Shown here: piece by piece, positions 5,771 to 13,286 of the stretch
How positions within the stretch are numbered: position 1 is the first letter of the stretch
How the letters are laid out: the number at the start of each line of letters is the position of its first letter
Source of the DNA: a virus
Direction: 5' to 3' (one strand)
IMG/VR virus record: IMGVR_UViG_3300033148_002321
Location: 1 to 36,649 of that record
DNA: 36,649 nt
Made by a program: the position numbers and the translations under genes
Notes under the pieces: generated by a model
Databases searched by the model: none
What the model was told of the DNA's origin: nothing
What the model saw: only the letters and a program-made list of their open reading frames with translations

Positions 5771-6465
5771 GCGAACGCATGATGGGCTGCCTGCCACGCG
5801 AAGTTTCCGCGCCGGGCGATGGGATGTTCCCGATCTACGGCGAAGTGCCCCAGACGCCCCCGCTATTGAGTTGGGACGAAATCGAGGCGGCCGGTACGGA
5901 CTTGTCGGAACACTTTCGCTGGCACACGATCAATCAAAATCCGCAGAACTCTTGCTGCGCTGCCATGGGCTGTCATATCACAATGGGCATTCGCGAGATA
6001 CTTGGCGGACATAAGCGAGTCGTGCTCAGTCAAGCGAGTCTCTACGGCCCTGGCAACGGTGGCCGTGATGCTGGGATGCCGATTGACAGCTGCCTTAAGA
6101 TGCTCCAAACGCAAGGGGCCTGTACGGTCAGCGTAATCGACCAATACGATTGGAAGGGATTCTGGCGGGACAAGTGGCCGGATGGCTGGGAGCAAGAGGC
6201 AGCTTTTTTCAAGGCTCTGGAAGCGTTCGACTGTCCCACGTTGCAACACATGCAGAGTGCCGTTGCCTCTGGGTGGCCTGTAGGCTACGGGTGCAAAGGC
6301 CACGCCGTGGTGCGTATCGCAAGGCACAAGGATAAAAACTCGTGGGGCCCTGACTGGGGCGAACACGGCGACGGCATTGGGCAGTGGGCGACTGATCGGG
6401 AAATCGAACGGGATATTACCCGATACGGTGCCTGGGCGTTGCGCGTGGTGACCGACTCGACGTAA
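5767..6465 (+). CDS. papain-like (C1-type) cysteine peptidase
   Basis: A 232-residue protein with the ordered hallmarks of papain-fold peptidases: a glutamine then Cys in NQNPQNSCCAAMG (Cys63/64, nucleophile; papain has QGxCGSCW), GHAVV with His179, and KNSWGPDWG with Asn191. The Q-C-H-N order and the NSWG-x-x-WG signature are strong evidence. The residue after the likely nucleophile is Cys rather than Trp. No signal peptide or propeptide is seen, so it may act in the cytoplasm, on virion proteins, or reach the envelope with help. GGGAGGTGA precedes ATG 5767. It lies between exported proteins and the small terminase; roles in lysis, maturation or host takeover are all possible. Confidence 0.8.
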   Translation: MSERMMGCLPREVSAPGDGMFPIYGEVPQTPPLLSWDEIEAAGTDLSEHFRWHTINQNPQNSCCAAMGCHITMGIREILGGHKRVVLSQASLYGPGNGGRDAGMPIDSCLKMLQTQGACTVSVIDQYDWKGFWRDKWPDGWEQEAAFFKALEAFDCPTLQHMQSAVASGWPVGYGCKGHAVVRIARHKDKNSWGPDWGEHGDGIGQWATDREIERDITRYGAWALRVVTDST

Positions 6466-6473
6466 GGTGAACA

Positions 6474-6608
6474 GTGGACAAGACACGAGCGGAACGTGGG
6501 AGAACCACGCTGCCTCATGCGGAGTTGTTGAAGTTAGCAGACCGCCATTCTGCACCACAGGAGTGGTACGATGAGGACTTTGAACTGCCGACGGCGGGAG
6601 GTAAGTGA
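6474..6608 (+). CDS. small hypothetical protein (44 aa)
   Basis: GTG 6474 follows AAGGTGA with a short spacer and opens a 44-residue frame (MDKTRAERGRTTLPHAELLK...) whose TGA at 6606-6608 overlaps the next ATG. The sequence has a plausible helix followed by an acidic stretch (EWYDEDFELP). Too short for family recognition; exact coupling to its neighbour is the main support. Confidence 0.5.
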   Translation: MDKTRAERGRTTLPHAELLKLADRHSAPQEWYDEDFELPTAGGK

Positions 6609-6826
6609 TGGCACGAGACCGACAAAGGGTCGACCGGGTACGTGCCTCCGTTGACGAGGCGATGGATGAGTTGCAAGCCCTGGCCGCTGAGGGCAGACAG
6701 ACACTTGCCAAAGTCGAGCGAGAGATTATCGAGCCTATTGTTGCGGTGAAGAGGCGGATGGTCCAGCGGTTCCCGGTACTGGCGAAGCTAATTGACGACG
6801 AAACCGGAGGCCCGGGGAACACGTAA
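6608..6826 (+). CDS. small helical, coiled-coil-like protein (72 aa)
   Basis: GGGAGG at 6596-6601 is 6 bases from ATG 6608, which overlaps the previous stop (TGATG). Residues ~5-45 (RVDRVRASVDEAMDELQALA and on) are a heptad-like amphipathic helix. There is no membrane segment. Its position just before the terminase pair may be coincidental. Function unknown. Confidence 0.6.
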   Translation: MARDRQRVDRVRASVDEAMDELQALAAEGRQTLAKVEREIIEPIVAVKRRMVQRFPVLAKLIDDETGGPGNT

Positions 6827-6927
6827 TGGATCGTTTCTCCGCGGGGCCGCTAGTGGACAATGACTCTGACTGGCGGTCCCGTGGAGTGGAATACCTCATG
6901 CGGGGGCAGAAACCTAAAGGGCCTTAG
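6826..6927 (+). CDS. small ORF (33 aa)
   Basis: ATG 6826 overlaps the preceding stop (TAATG). The 33 residues start MDRFSAGPLVDNDSDWRSRG and end in a basic segment at TAG 6925-6927, nine bases before the small terminase ATG. No family; accepted only because of the coupled start. Confidence 0.4.
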   Translation: MDRFSAGPLVDNDSDWRSRGVEYLMRGQKPKGP

Positions 6928-6936
6928 GTGTGATAG

Positions 6937-7575
6937 ATGGTCAGGCGGCGAGTAGCGAAACGATTCGAGGTTGCCAAACGACGCCGGGCCATTGCCAAGG
7001 CATACGTCGAGGGGCGCTCGATGGTGGAGGTAGCACAAGAGTTGGAGGTGAGCTATCCCACTGTGATGCGAGACATCGCGGCCCTCAAGGCGGAAATGAA
7101 GGCCCGGACTACCGCAGATATGGAGGAAGCCCGAAGCAACCTACTGATTCAGATTCGGCACACACGCAACGAGGCATGGGCCGGTTGGCGTCGGAGTTGC
7201 GAAGACAAGGAAATTGAGTTTGCCGAGAAGACGACAGGTAGAGGGGATGATAGTTCACAAGAGAAGGCCAGCAAACGACGCGAGCGCCAAGCTGGGGACC
7301 CCAGCTTCCTCCGTACCGTCCTGGACAGTGTGGTCAAGGAGGCGGGCCTACGAGGACTTGAGCCAGCAAAGCAAACTGTCCTGACTGGACCCGGTGGCGG
7401 GCCGCTACGAGTGGCCCCCGGTGAACTACGATTGCAAGAGATGTCCGATGACGAGATTGATGCAGTTAGCTCCCGACTCATTCGACTCCTGCCGGCCGGA
7501 GGAAATGGCCAGGCTGGCGGTAACGGGGATACAGGAACTCAGGCGACGCCGGAAGGCACGGACGAATCTACTTGA
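6937..7575 (+). CDS. terS: terminase small subunit-like protein
   Basis: A 212-residue basic protein with an N-terminal helix-turn-helix: YVEGRSMVEVAQELEVSYPT then VMRDIAALKAE at residues ~23-55, as expected for the DNA-recognition domain of small terminases. A long charged helix follows (residues ~55-100), the usual oligomerisation region, then a Gly/Thr-rich tail. It is immediately upstream of, and overlaps, the large terminase gene. Its role would be recognition of the packaging start and stimulation of the motor. The call rests on HTH plus position. The ribosome site before ATG 6937 is weak. Confidence 0.72.
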   Translation: MVRRRVAKRFEVAKRRRAIAKAYVEGRSMVEVAQELEVSYPTVMRDIAALKAEMKARTTADMEEARSNLLIQIRHTRNEAWAGWRRSCEDKEIEFAEKTTGRGDDSSQEKASKRRERQAGDPSFLRTVLDSVVKEAGLRGLEPAKQTVLTGPGGGPLRVAPGELRLQEMSDDEIDAVSSRLIRLLPAGGNGQAGGNGDTGTQATPEGTDEST

Positions 7576-8986
7576 TTTTACGGGCTACACGTTCCCGGCC
7601 TATCACATCAACTGGCATCACCGCGTCCTATGCTCCTATTTAGATCGGTTCGTATCAGGTGACCTAGACCGGCTCATCATTAGCCTGCCGCCTCGTCACG
7701 GAAAGACGGAGCACGCCTCCCTTCGGTTGCCGGCATACATCCTCGGACGGAATCCCGACGCACAGATCATCGCCACGACGCATACCGCGTCAGGGGCCGC
7801 AAGGGTAAACCGCAAGTTGCAACGGATCATCGACTCACCGGCCTATCAGCGGTTGTTCCCTGGCACGCAATTATTCGGCCAGAATGTACGTACCGTGTCC
7901 CGCAGTGGTACGTGGCTTAAAAATAGCGAGACATTCGAGGTAGTTGGCCGTGGCGGCGTATACGAGAGTCGGGGCGTCGGCCAAGCCATTGCCGGCTACG
8001 GGGCCGATTACCTCATTATGGACGACGTGTTTCGCAAGATTCAGACCGCCTACTCGCCAACTGAGCGGCAGACCATAGACGACTGGTATCTAGGCGACGT
8101 ATTCCCCCGTCTTGAGCAAGGCGGCCGCATCTTGATGACGATGACTCGGTATCATCGTGACGACCTTATCGGCCGGCGGCTGTTGGAAGACGAGGCAGGC
8201 CGCTGGACCGTGGTCAACTTTGAAGCCGTCCGGACGGATGAGCCCAACGTCGATGATCCCCGACAGCCGGACGAGGCCCTGTGGCCATGGAAGAAGACAC
8301 GGAAAGACCTGGAGGAAATCCGCAACCAGGACCTAACCAAGTGGGCGGCGCTGTATCAGGGCAGGCCGCGACCCGAGGGCTCCCAAGAGTGGCCGGACGC
8401 ATACTTCGGGCCACACGTCTGGTTTGATGAGTGGCCGTCGGAGCGGCTGATTATGAGCCGTGTGGTTGCTTTGGATGCGTCCAAGGGTCGCGGTGACAAG
8501 ACGGGCGACTACTCAGCATTCATCAAGCTGGCATGGGTGGCTGGCGATCTATTATACGTTGACTGCGATATGGCGAACGACCGGAACCCGTCATCCATCG
8601 TAGAGGTAGGCTGCGAGATTCAGCGGCAGTTTCAACCCCAATACTTCGGCGTGGCCAAGGATTCGTTTGAGGAACTGTTCGAGCTGCTATTTGAGAAGCG
8701 GGCCAAGGAACTCGGGATGCACATGCCGACGTACACAGTCCATACTAACGGCGTGCCGAAGCCTGTACGAATACGTCGCTTGACAGAGTGGCTGTCCCGG
8801 GGCAAGTTGAGGTTCAAGGCGAACTCGCATGGGGCCCGTTTGTTGGTGGAGCAACTCAGGGATTTTCCCAACGCGGAACACGATGACGGGCCGGATGCCC
8901 TGGAAATGGCGACCCGGCTATTGACGGCGATGGCGCACGAACATTGGGACGATGGACTTGGGGACCGGCTGAACGTGTTGGAGTGA
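7505..8986 (+). CDS. terL: terminase large subunit (packaging ATPase and nuclease)
   Basis: The DNA-packaging motor protein, about 493 residues. The ATPase domain has Walker A PPRHGKTE near residues 62-69 and Walker B DYLIMDD near 168-174. The nuclease domain has ALDASKGRGDKTGDYS near 321-336 and DDGPDALEMA near 459-468, supplying acidic metal ligands. I choose ATG 7505, which follows GGAGG (spacer only 2 bases) and opens just before the family's ARTNLLDFTGYTFPAYHINW segment; starts back to 7394 are open but would deepen the overlap with the small terminase. Works with the portal to fill the prohead. Confidence 0.93.
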   Translation: MARLAVTGIQELRRRRKARTNLLDFTGYTFPAYHINWHHRVLCSYLDRFVSGDLDRLIISLPPRHGKTEHASLRLPAYILGRNPDAQIIATTHTASGAARVNRKLQRIIDSPAYQRLFPGTQLFGQNVRTVSRSGTWLKNSETFEVVGRGGVYESRGVGQAIAGYGADYLIMDDVFRKIQTAYSPTERQTIDDWYLGDVFPRLEQGGRILMTMTRYHRDDLIGRRLLEDEAGRWTVVNFEAVRTDEPNVDDPRQPDEALWPWKKTRKDLEEIRNQDLTKWAALYQGRPRPEGSQEWPDAYFGPHVWFDEWPSERLIMSRVVALDASKGRGDKTGDYSAFIKLAWVAGDLLYVDCDMANDRNPSSIVEVGCEIQRQFQPQYFGVAKDSFEELFELLFEKRAKELGMHMPTYTVHTNGVPKPVRIRRLTEWLSRGKLRFKANSHGARLLVEQLRDFPNAEHDDGPDALEMATRLLTAMAHEHWDDGLGDRLNVLE

Positions 8987-9006
8987 ACCAATGAAATGAC
9001 GTAAAC

Positions 9007-9061
9007 ACGCGGGCTAGCACGACGGTGCGAACGACGGTTTTCCGAGACCGCCTGCCCGCGT
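9007..9061. repeat. inverted repeat in the terminase-portal gap
   Basis: The 126 bases between the large terminase stop and the portal start have no convincing gene. ACGCGGGC (9007-9014) and GCCCGCGT (9054-9061) are perfect inverted copies separated by 39 bases, and the interior has a repeated CGACGG. No T-run follows, so it is not a normal terminator. It could fold as RNA or be a protein-binding site. Confidence 0.55.
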
Positions 9062-9112
9062 CGATGCTCGGATGGACGATGCGATCGGAGGCGTCCAACG
9101 TAAGGCAGTATT

Positions 9113-10780
9113 ATGGGAGACAACGGCCAGACACCGCCGCCTCCGGGCGTGTACTCATACGTGGCCGGCGGGATCATGCCGGCCGGTGATTACCCCCAGG
9201 CATTGCCAGCCCTCGATGAGGAACTGCGGCAAGCCGAAATCAACCTTATCAAGGAAGCTACCACGGCCTTGACGGGGAACTATGTCGATCCCGAGGATGC
9301 CCTGCGGGGTGCCGACGGGAGGAAATGGGATCTGCTTGGCGCGGCAGACCAAACGCTCAGTAGCGTGATTAGGACCGAGGCCCAGCTAACCGAGGTCCGC
9401 AACGAATGCCGGATGCTGGCAATCGGCAACCCGTATGCTATCAACGCCCATGAGAACCGGATCAACTACATCGTCGGTACGGGACACCAGTATCGCGTGG
9501 TGTCCAAAAAGCACGTCGAGGCGTCCGATGAGCAGGTGGCCAAGGTTCAGGCGGTGCTTGATGGTTTCACTGATGCGAACAGGTGGCAGCGTCGGCAGGC
9601 TGAGATTGTCCGTCGCAAGGATCGTGACGGGGAATGCTTCCTCCGGTTGTTTCCGCAAGCCGATGGTACCACAAGCGTACGGTTTGTCGAGCCGAAGCAA
9701 GTGGCATCGCCGAGAAGCCCCCATAACACGTCCCTTCGCATGGGCATCCAGTTTGACGCCGATGACGCGGAGATCCCGGTTGCCTACATCATCGACGGCG
9801 AATCGGTTGATGCGGCTGCGATCCAACACCGCAAGGCTAACGTCGATAGCAACGTGCCGCGCGGGCTGCCGCTATTCTATTCGGTGAAAAAGGAACTGGA
9901 GAAGATCGAGCGGATCGACCGTAATATGGCGGCGGTGACGGGAATCCAGTCGGCCATCGCGATTATCAAGCGGCACAAGAGTGGGACCCAGGCGGGCATC
10001 AAATCGAAGGCGACCGGGGACGCTGATGCGTCGGTTACCAACACACGGACAGGCAGCACGACGTATCACAAGCGGTTCGATCCGGGGACCATCTTGGATG
10101 CGTTACAGGATACCGAGTATGACTTCCCGAGTATGCGGGTCAAGCCGGATTCGTTTGTGCCGGTCTGCGAGCACCTTCTGCGGGGCGTGGCGAGTCGCCT
10201 GGTCCTGCCCGAGTTCATGCTCACCAGCAATGCCCGGAACAGTAACTACGCCAGTACGATGGTAGCGGAAGGCCCGGCCGTCAAACAGTTCGAGCGGATG
10301 CAAGGGGACCTGATCGAAGAGGATATAGAACTGTTGGACAAGGTGCTGGCCCACGCGGTGTCGGCTGGGCTGCTAGAGCAAGAGGCCGTAGACGCGACGA
10401 TGATTGCCGCGACGGCCCCGATGCTGGCCACCCGTGATCGGCTCAAGGAAGTTCAGGCCGACGAGGTACTCGTCCGCAACGGTGCAATGAGCGACCAGAC
10501 GATGGCCGAGCGGAGCGGGCTGGATTGGGATAACGAGCAGGAGCGGCTCGATCAGTCGGCCGACCGGCAGGACCCGTATGCGGGACAAGGTTTTAGTCCG
10601 GGCCAACTGCCTGGCGGCGACGGAGACAACGCCGAAGAGAGTATCCAGACTCGGGCCATGGCAAGCCTCCTGAAAGAGGTTCAGCGGGCGTGCGTGACGA
10701 TGGCCGGCATGGGGCAACGTATGACCGAGGCAATTCACCATGCGGACGGCACAACGTCAACGGTTAAGTTGGAGGACTGA
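9113..10780 (+). CDS. portal protein (lambda gpB-like)
   Basis: A 555-residue protein in the expected place after the large terminase. SNVPRGLPLFYSVKKELEKI, preceded by IQHRKANVDSN, matches the conserved core of lambda-type portals (R-G-x-P), and the flanking helical and C-terminal parts (ASRLVLPEFMLTSNARNSNY) fit the clip and wing regions. It forms the dodecameric ring at one capsid vertex through which DNA enters and leaves and to which the tail joins. AAGG lies upstream of ATG 9113. The C-terminal ~80 residues are acidic and Gln-rich. Confidence 0.9.
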   Translation: MGDNGQTPPPPGVYSYVAGGIMPAGDYPQALPALDEELRQAEINLIKEATTALTGNYVDPEDALRGADGRKWDLLGAADQTLSSVIRTEAQLTEVRNECRMLAIGNPYAINAHENRINYIVGTGHQYRVVSKKHVEASDEQVAKVQAVLDGFTDANRWQRRQAEIVRRKDRDGECFLRLFPQADGTTSVRFVEPKQVASPRSPHNTSLRMGIQFDADDAEIPVAYIIDGESVDAAAIQHRKANVDSNVPRGLPLFYSVKKELEKIERIDRNMAAVTGIQSAIAIIKRHKSGTQAGIKSKATGDADASVTNTRTGSTTYHKRFDPGTILDALQDTEYDFPSMRVKPDSFVPVCEHLLRGVASRLVLPEFMLTSNARNSNYASTMVAEGPAVKQFERMQGDLIEEDIELLDKVLAHAVSAGLLEQEAVDATMIAATAPMLATRDRLKEVQADEVLVRNGAMSDQTMAERSGLDWDNEQERLDQSADRQDPYAGQGFSPGQLPGGDGDNAEESIQTRAMASLLKEVQRACVTMAGMGQRMTEAIHHADGTTSTVKLED

Positions 10781-10781
10781 C

Positions 10782-11063
10782 ATGGGCTTGGTGATAGTGC
10801 AAGTTGCCGGCGCCGACGGCACAAAGCGGAATATCTCAGTTGACGAGATTAGCGTTGCCAACGTCTTGCCGTTGCACAAGGTTGCCCTCGGTGCGATCGG
10901 CGTGGATGACCGGCCGGTGTCATCTGCAAACCCGATGCCCGTGGGTGTCAGTGATACCGGCGGAGGTGGGCCAGTGTTTCGGCCGGATGAGATACGGCGA
11001 GACGAGCGGAAGAAACTGGACGTGGAAGTGCTGGCGTTGATGATGCTGGGGAACGCGAGGTAG
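10782..11063 (+). CDS. small virion-associated protein, hypothetical (93 aa)
   Basis: GGAGG six bases before ATG 10782 fixes the start. The protein begins with short strands (GLVIVQVAGADGTKRNISV), then KVALGAIGVDDRPVSSANPMPV, a pattern seen in small phage structural proteins ('K-x-x-x-G-x-x-G-...-N-P-x-P-V'), and ends in a charged helix. It follows the portal by one base and may be a head-vertex or accessory structural protein. Family assignment is tentative. Confidence 0.55.
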   Translation: MGLVIVQVAGADGTKRNISVDEISVANVLPLHKVALGAIGVDDRPVSSANPMPVGVSDTGGGGPVFRPDEIRRDERKKLDVEVLALMMLGNAR

Positions 11064-11065
11064 GC

Positions 11066-11578
11066 ATGGCAATCCGTGACCGTATCATCGACTTCCGCCG
11101 GGTGCCGGCCTCGTCGCTGGCTCCCCATCCAGAGAACTGGCGGACGCATCCCCCGGCCCAACGGGCGGCCATGCGGGCGGTACTCGAAGAGATCGGCTTC
11201 GCGGGTGCGGTGCTTGCAAGAGAGAACGGGGACGGGCAACTACAGATGATCGACGGCCACTTACGGCAAGACGAAATGGGCAACCAAGACGTGCCCGTGC
11301 TGGTGCTAGACGTGACGGCGGACGAGGCCCAGAAGCTGTTGGCGACGTTCGATCCACTGGGTGCCATGGCGGAGGCCGACGCGGAGCGGCTGGATGCCCT
11401 GCTATCCGAAGTCGGGGAGCAAGAGGCGGGGTTGCAAGCGTTGTTGGATTCGCTGGCGGCCCAGCATTCACTCGGCCCGTTGCCCGCCGATGCGGATGGA
11501 AAAGAGTTTGACGAATCGTGTGCGGATGATGTGAAGATGCAAACGTGCCCGAAGTGCAACCATGAATTCCCAATCTGA
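11066..11578 (+). CDS. ParB-like N-terminal domain protein with C-terminal zinc knuckle
   Basis: A 170-residue protein. Residues ~10-95 (VPASSLAPHPENWRTHPPAQ, then LQMIDGHLRQDE and VPVLVLDVTADEAQKL) match the ParB/Spo0J nuclease-like domain, in which a (D/E)GHxR motif binds nucleotide. In phages this domain is often attached to, or next to, DNA methyltransferases; here the adjacent C5 methyltransferase overlaps its last 17 bases. The end reads MQTCPKCNHEFPI, a Cys pair that could form half a zinc ribbon. No plasmid-partition context (no ParA). Likely DNA binding or methylase-associated. Confidence 0.78.
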   Translation: MAIRDRIIDFRRVPASSLAPHPENWRTHPPAQRAAMRAVLEEIGFAGAVLARENGDGQLQMIDGHLRQDEMGNQDVPVLVLDVTADEAQKLLATFDPLGAMAEADAERLDALLSEVGEQEAGLQALLDSLAAQHSLGPLPADADGKEFDESCADDVKMQTCPKCNHEFPI

Positions 11579-12548
11579 GTTCACAGTAATCTCAACGTTT
11601 AGCGGCTGCGGTGGTAGCTCACTGGGCTATCACCTTGCAGGCGGGAAGGTATTGCTCGCCGTCGAGTGGGATGATAATGCCGTCGAGACATACCGACTCA
11701 ACTTCCCCGATACGCCGATCTATCACGGGGACATCGGCAAGTTGTCCGTTGACGAATGCTGTGAGCAAGCGGGAGTCGAGCCGGGCGAGTTGGATATCCT
11801 CGACGGTTCGCCCCCTTGCCAAGGGTTCTCGACGGCGGGCAAGCGTGACTTCGGTGACGGTCGCAACCAACTATTCCGGGAGTTTGTCCGGCTACTTCGT
11901 GGCCTCCGTCCGAAGGTATTCGTAATGGAGAACGTGAGCGGGATGGTCAAGGGGAAAATGAAGCTGATCTTCGCTGAGTGCTTGCGGGAGTTGAAGGCGA
12001 GCGGGTACAAGGTCAAGGCCCGGTTGCTGAATGCGATGTACTTCAACGTGCCGCAGAGTCGGCAGCGGTTGATCTTCGTTGGGGTACGGGAGGATTTGGG
12101 GATTGAACCGGGGCATCCGAAGGGCCTCGGGCGGCTAGTTACAGTAGAACAGGCTATAGGCCATTGCCCGCTTGGTATACCAGGAGAACACAAACCGCAA
12201 GTAATTGATGCTTGGTATCGGTCTCAGCCAGGCCAATCACTCAGCAAAGCTATTCGCTTCGTAGGGTCCTTTCAGTCAGTACGCCTTGATCCACACCGAC
12301 CGAGTATGACGCAAACAAAGTGCCATCGCCACTGGCATTATGCTATCCCGAGACAATTGACGGATACCGAGGCCGGCCTCTTGTCAAGCTACCCTGAAGA
12401 TTATCAGTGGATTGGGAGCAAGCAGGACAAGACAGCACGTATCGGCAACAGCGTCCCCCCCAACTTCATGAAGTGCATCGCGGAATATATTCGAGACAAT
12501 ATCCTTGCGAAGATCGAGATCCCGACCCCGACGCTTTGCGAAACGTGA
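11562..12548 (+). CDS. dcm: C5 cytosine-specific DNA methyltransferase
   Basis: A 328-residue enzyme that methylates carbon 5 of cytosine using SAM. Conserved motifs appear in order: STFSGCGGSSLGY (motif I, ~10-22), GSPPCQGFS (motif IV with the catalytic Cys, ~82-90), FVMENVSG (VI, ~118-125), QSRQRLIFVG (VIII, ~164-173) and IGNSVPPNF (X, ~293-301). All key residues are intact, so it should be active. The target-recognition region between VIII and X is about 110 residues. No restriction enzyme is adjacent. Its placement between portal and head-protein genes is unusual. It overlaps the ParB-like gene by 17 bases and has no strong ribosome site of its own, consistent with coupling. Confidence 0.92.
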   Translation: MNSQSEFTVISTFSGCGGSSLGYHLAGGKVLLAVEWDDNAVETYRLNFPDTPIYHGDIGKLSVDECCEQAGVEPGELDILDGSPPCQGFSTAGKRDFGDGRNQLFREFVRLLRGLRPKVFVMENVSGMVKGKMKLIFAECLRELKASGYKVKARLLNAMYFNVPQSRQRLIFVGVREDLGIEPGHPKGLGRLVTVEQAIGHCPLGIPGEHKPQVIDAWYRSQPGQSLSKAIRFVGSFQSVRLDPHRPSMTQTKCHRHWHYAIPRQLTDTEAGLLSSYPEDYQWIGSKQDKTARIGNSVPPNFMKCIAEYIRDNILAKIEIPTPTLCET

Positions 12549-12574
12549 CAAACCCAACCCAAAGGAACCGAACG

Positions 12575-12919
12575 ATGAAACAGATGAGACGAGCGGTATG
12601 CGTAGTGATCCCCGAGTCGATGGAAGACGCCATCCGATCCAGTAGACTCCAGGGCGGTGCGGGCTTGACGATTGCCGGATGGGAGAACCCGGTTGGCCGA
12701 CACGGGCTACTCGTGCGGCTCGAAGGTGACTTGCCGGCGAAGTACGCCCCGGAAGTCGGCAAACTGATTGAGGTGGTGCCCCACGTTATCGCGAAGCAAC
12801 CGAACGGACTCTTGCGGTTGATGCCGGCCTTCCTAGCGCCGAAGCGCGAACCGAGTAAGCCAGCGGCAATGAAACCGAAGCCAGAGGCCCAACCATGCGA
12901 GGCGTCGTCACAGAAATGA
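12575..12919 (+). CDS. hypothetical protein (114 aa)
   Basis: AAAGGAA is 7 bases before ATG 12575, which excludes an upstream extension that would overlap the methyltransferase. The protein begins MKQMRRAVCVVIPESMEDAI, mixes strands and helices over ~80 residues (GLLVRLEGDLPAKYAPEVGK), and ends with a Lys/Pro/Glu-rich disordered tail. No family recognised. It belongs to the accessory insert between portal and MuF. Confidence 0.6.
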   Translation: MKQMRRAVCVVIPESMEDAIRSSRLQGGAGLTIAGWENPVGRHGLLVRLEGDLPAKYAPEVGKLIEVVPHVIAKQPNGLLRLMPAFLAPKREPSKPAAMKPKPEAQPCEASSQK

Positions 12920-13143
12920 CGGGCAGGCTGTTTGCTGGATTCATGGCCGGGCGGTATCGCTGGCCGCCCGACACTGAACCGACAGCGGTACTTGAGGAGG
13001 TCTGCCGTGACCGGGTATTGGTTCGGTTGGCTGGTGACGGGCTGCCGGATAGTGTGCTTGACGTGCCGGAGGGCGGTTGTTTTCCGTGGGGCAAACTGAG
13101 GTTGGATGACGAGGGGCAAGCGAGATTTGTAGGGCTGACGTGA
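12895..13143 (+). CDS. hypothetical protein (82 aa)
   Basis: Overlaps the previous gene by 25 bases if it starts at ATG 12895; ATG 12916, in an ATGA overlap with the previous stop, is an equally good start (75 aa). The sequence looks like a small beta-barrel (VLEEVCRDRVLVRLAGDG, then VLDVPEGGCFPWGKLRL). No family recognised. The stop overlaps the next start (TGATG). Confidence 0.55.
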   Translation: MRGVVTEMTGRLFAGFMAGRYRWPPDTEPTAVLEEVCRDRVLVRLAGDGLPDSVLDVPEGGCFPWGKLRLDDEGQARFVGLT

Positions 13144-13286
13144 TGGGTAGACGATCGTGGCGATGGGAGTGCTTCTTTCTCTCTGTGGGGATCGTGGCAG
13201 TCTGCGCGGTGGGCTTCGTTGCGGCGAATGCCGTCTCGGTTTGGGTAGCCATCCGCATTCTCCAGTCGATGGGGGTTGTGCCATGA
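13143..13286 (+). CDS. small single-pass membrane protein (47 aa)
   Basis: ATG 13143 overlaps the previous stop (TGATG) and the frame ends at TGA 13284-13286 in an ATGA overlap with the MuF gene. After a basic N-terminus (MGRRSWRWE) there is one hydrophobic span of about 25 residues (FFLSVGIVAVCAVGFVAANA and on). Such tiny membrane proteins in phages can be holin-like or superinfection factors, but its place among head genes gives no clear hint. It also shows that the long frame starting at 13157 should be trimmed to 13283. Confidence 0.55.
   Translation: MGRRSWRWECFFLSVGIVAVCAVGFVAANAVSVWVAIRILQSMGVVP

Noticed and set aside
5863-6822. A 319-residue minus-strand open frame
   Set aside because: It mirrors the papain-like peptidase gene, whose catalytic motifs are clear on the + strand; no ribosome site or domain supports the minus frame.
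13157-13282. N-terminal extension of MuF from 13157
   Set aside because: It occupies the same bases as a small membrane-protein frame coupled at both ends; ATG 13283 with the ATGA overlap is better.
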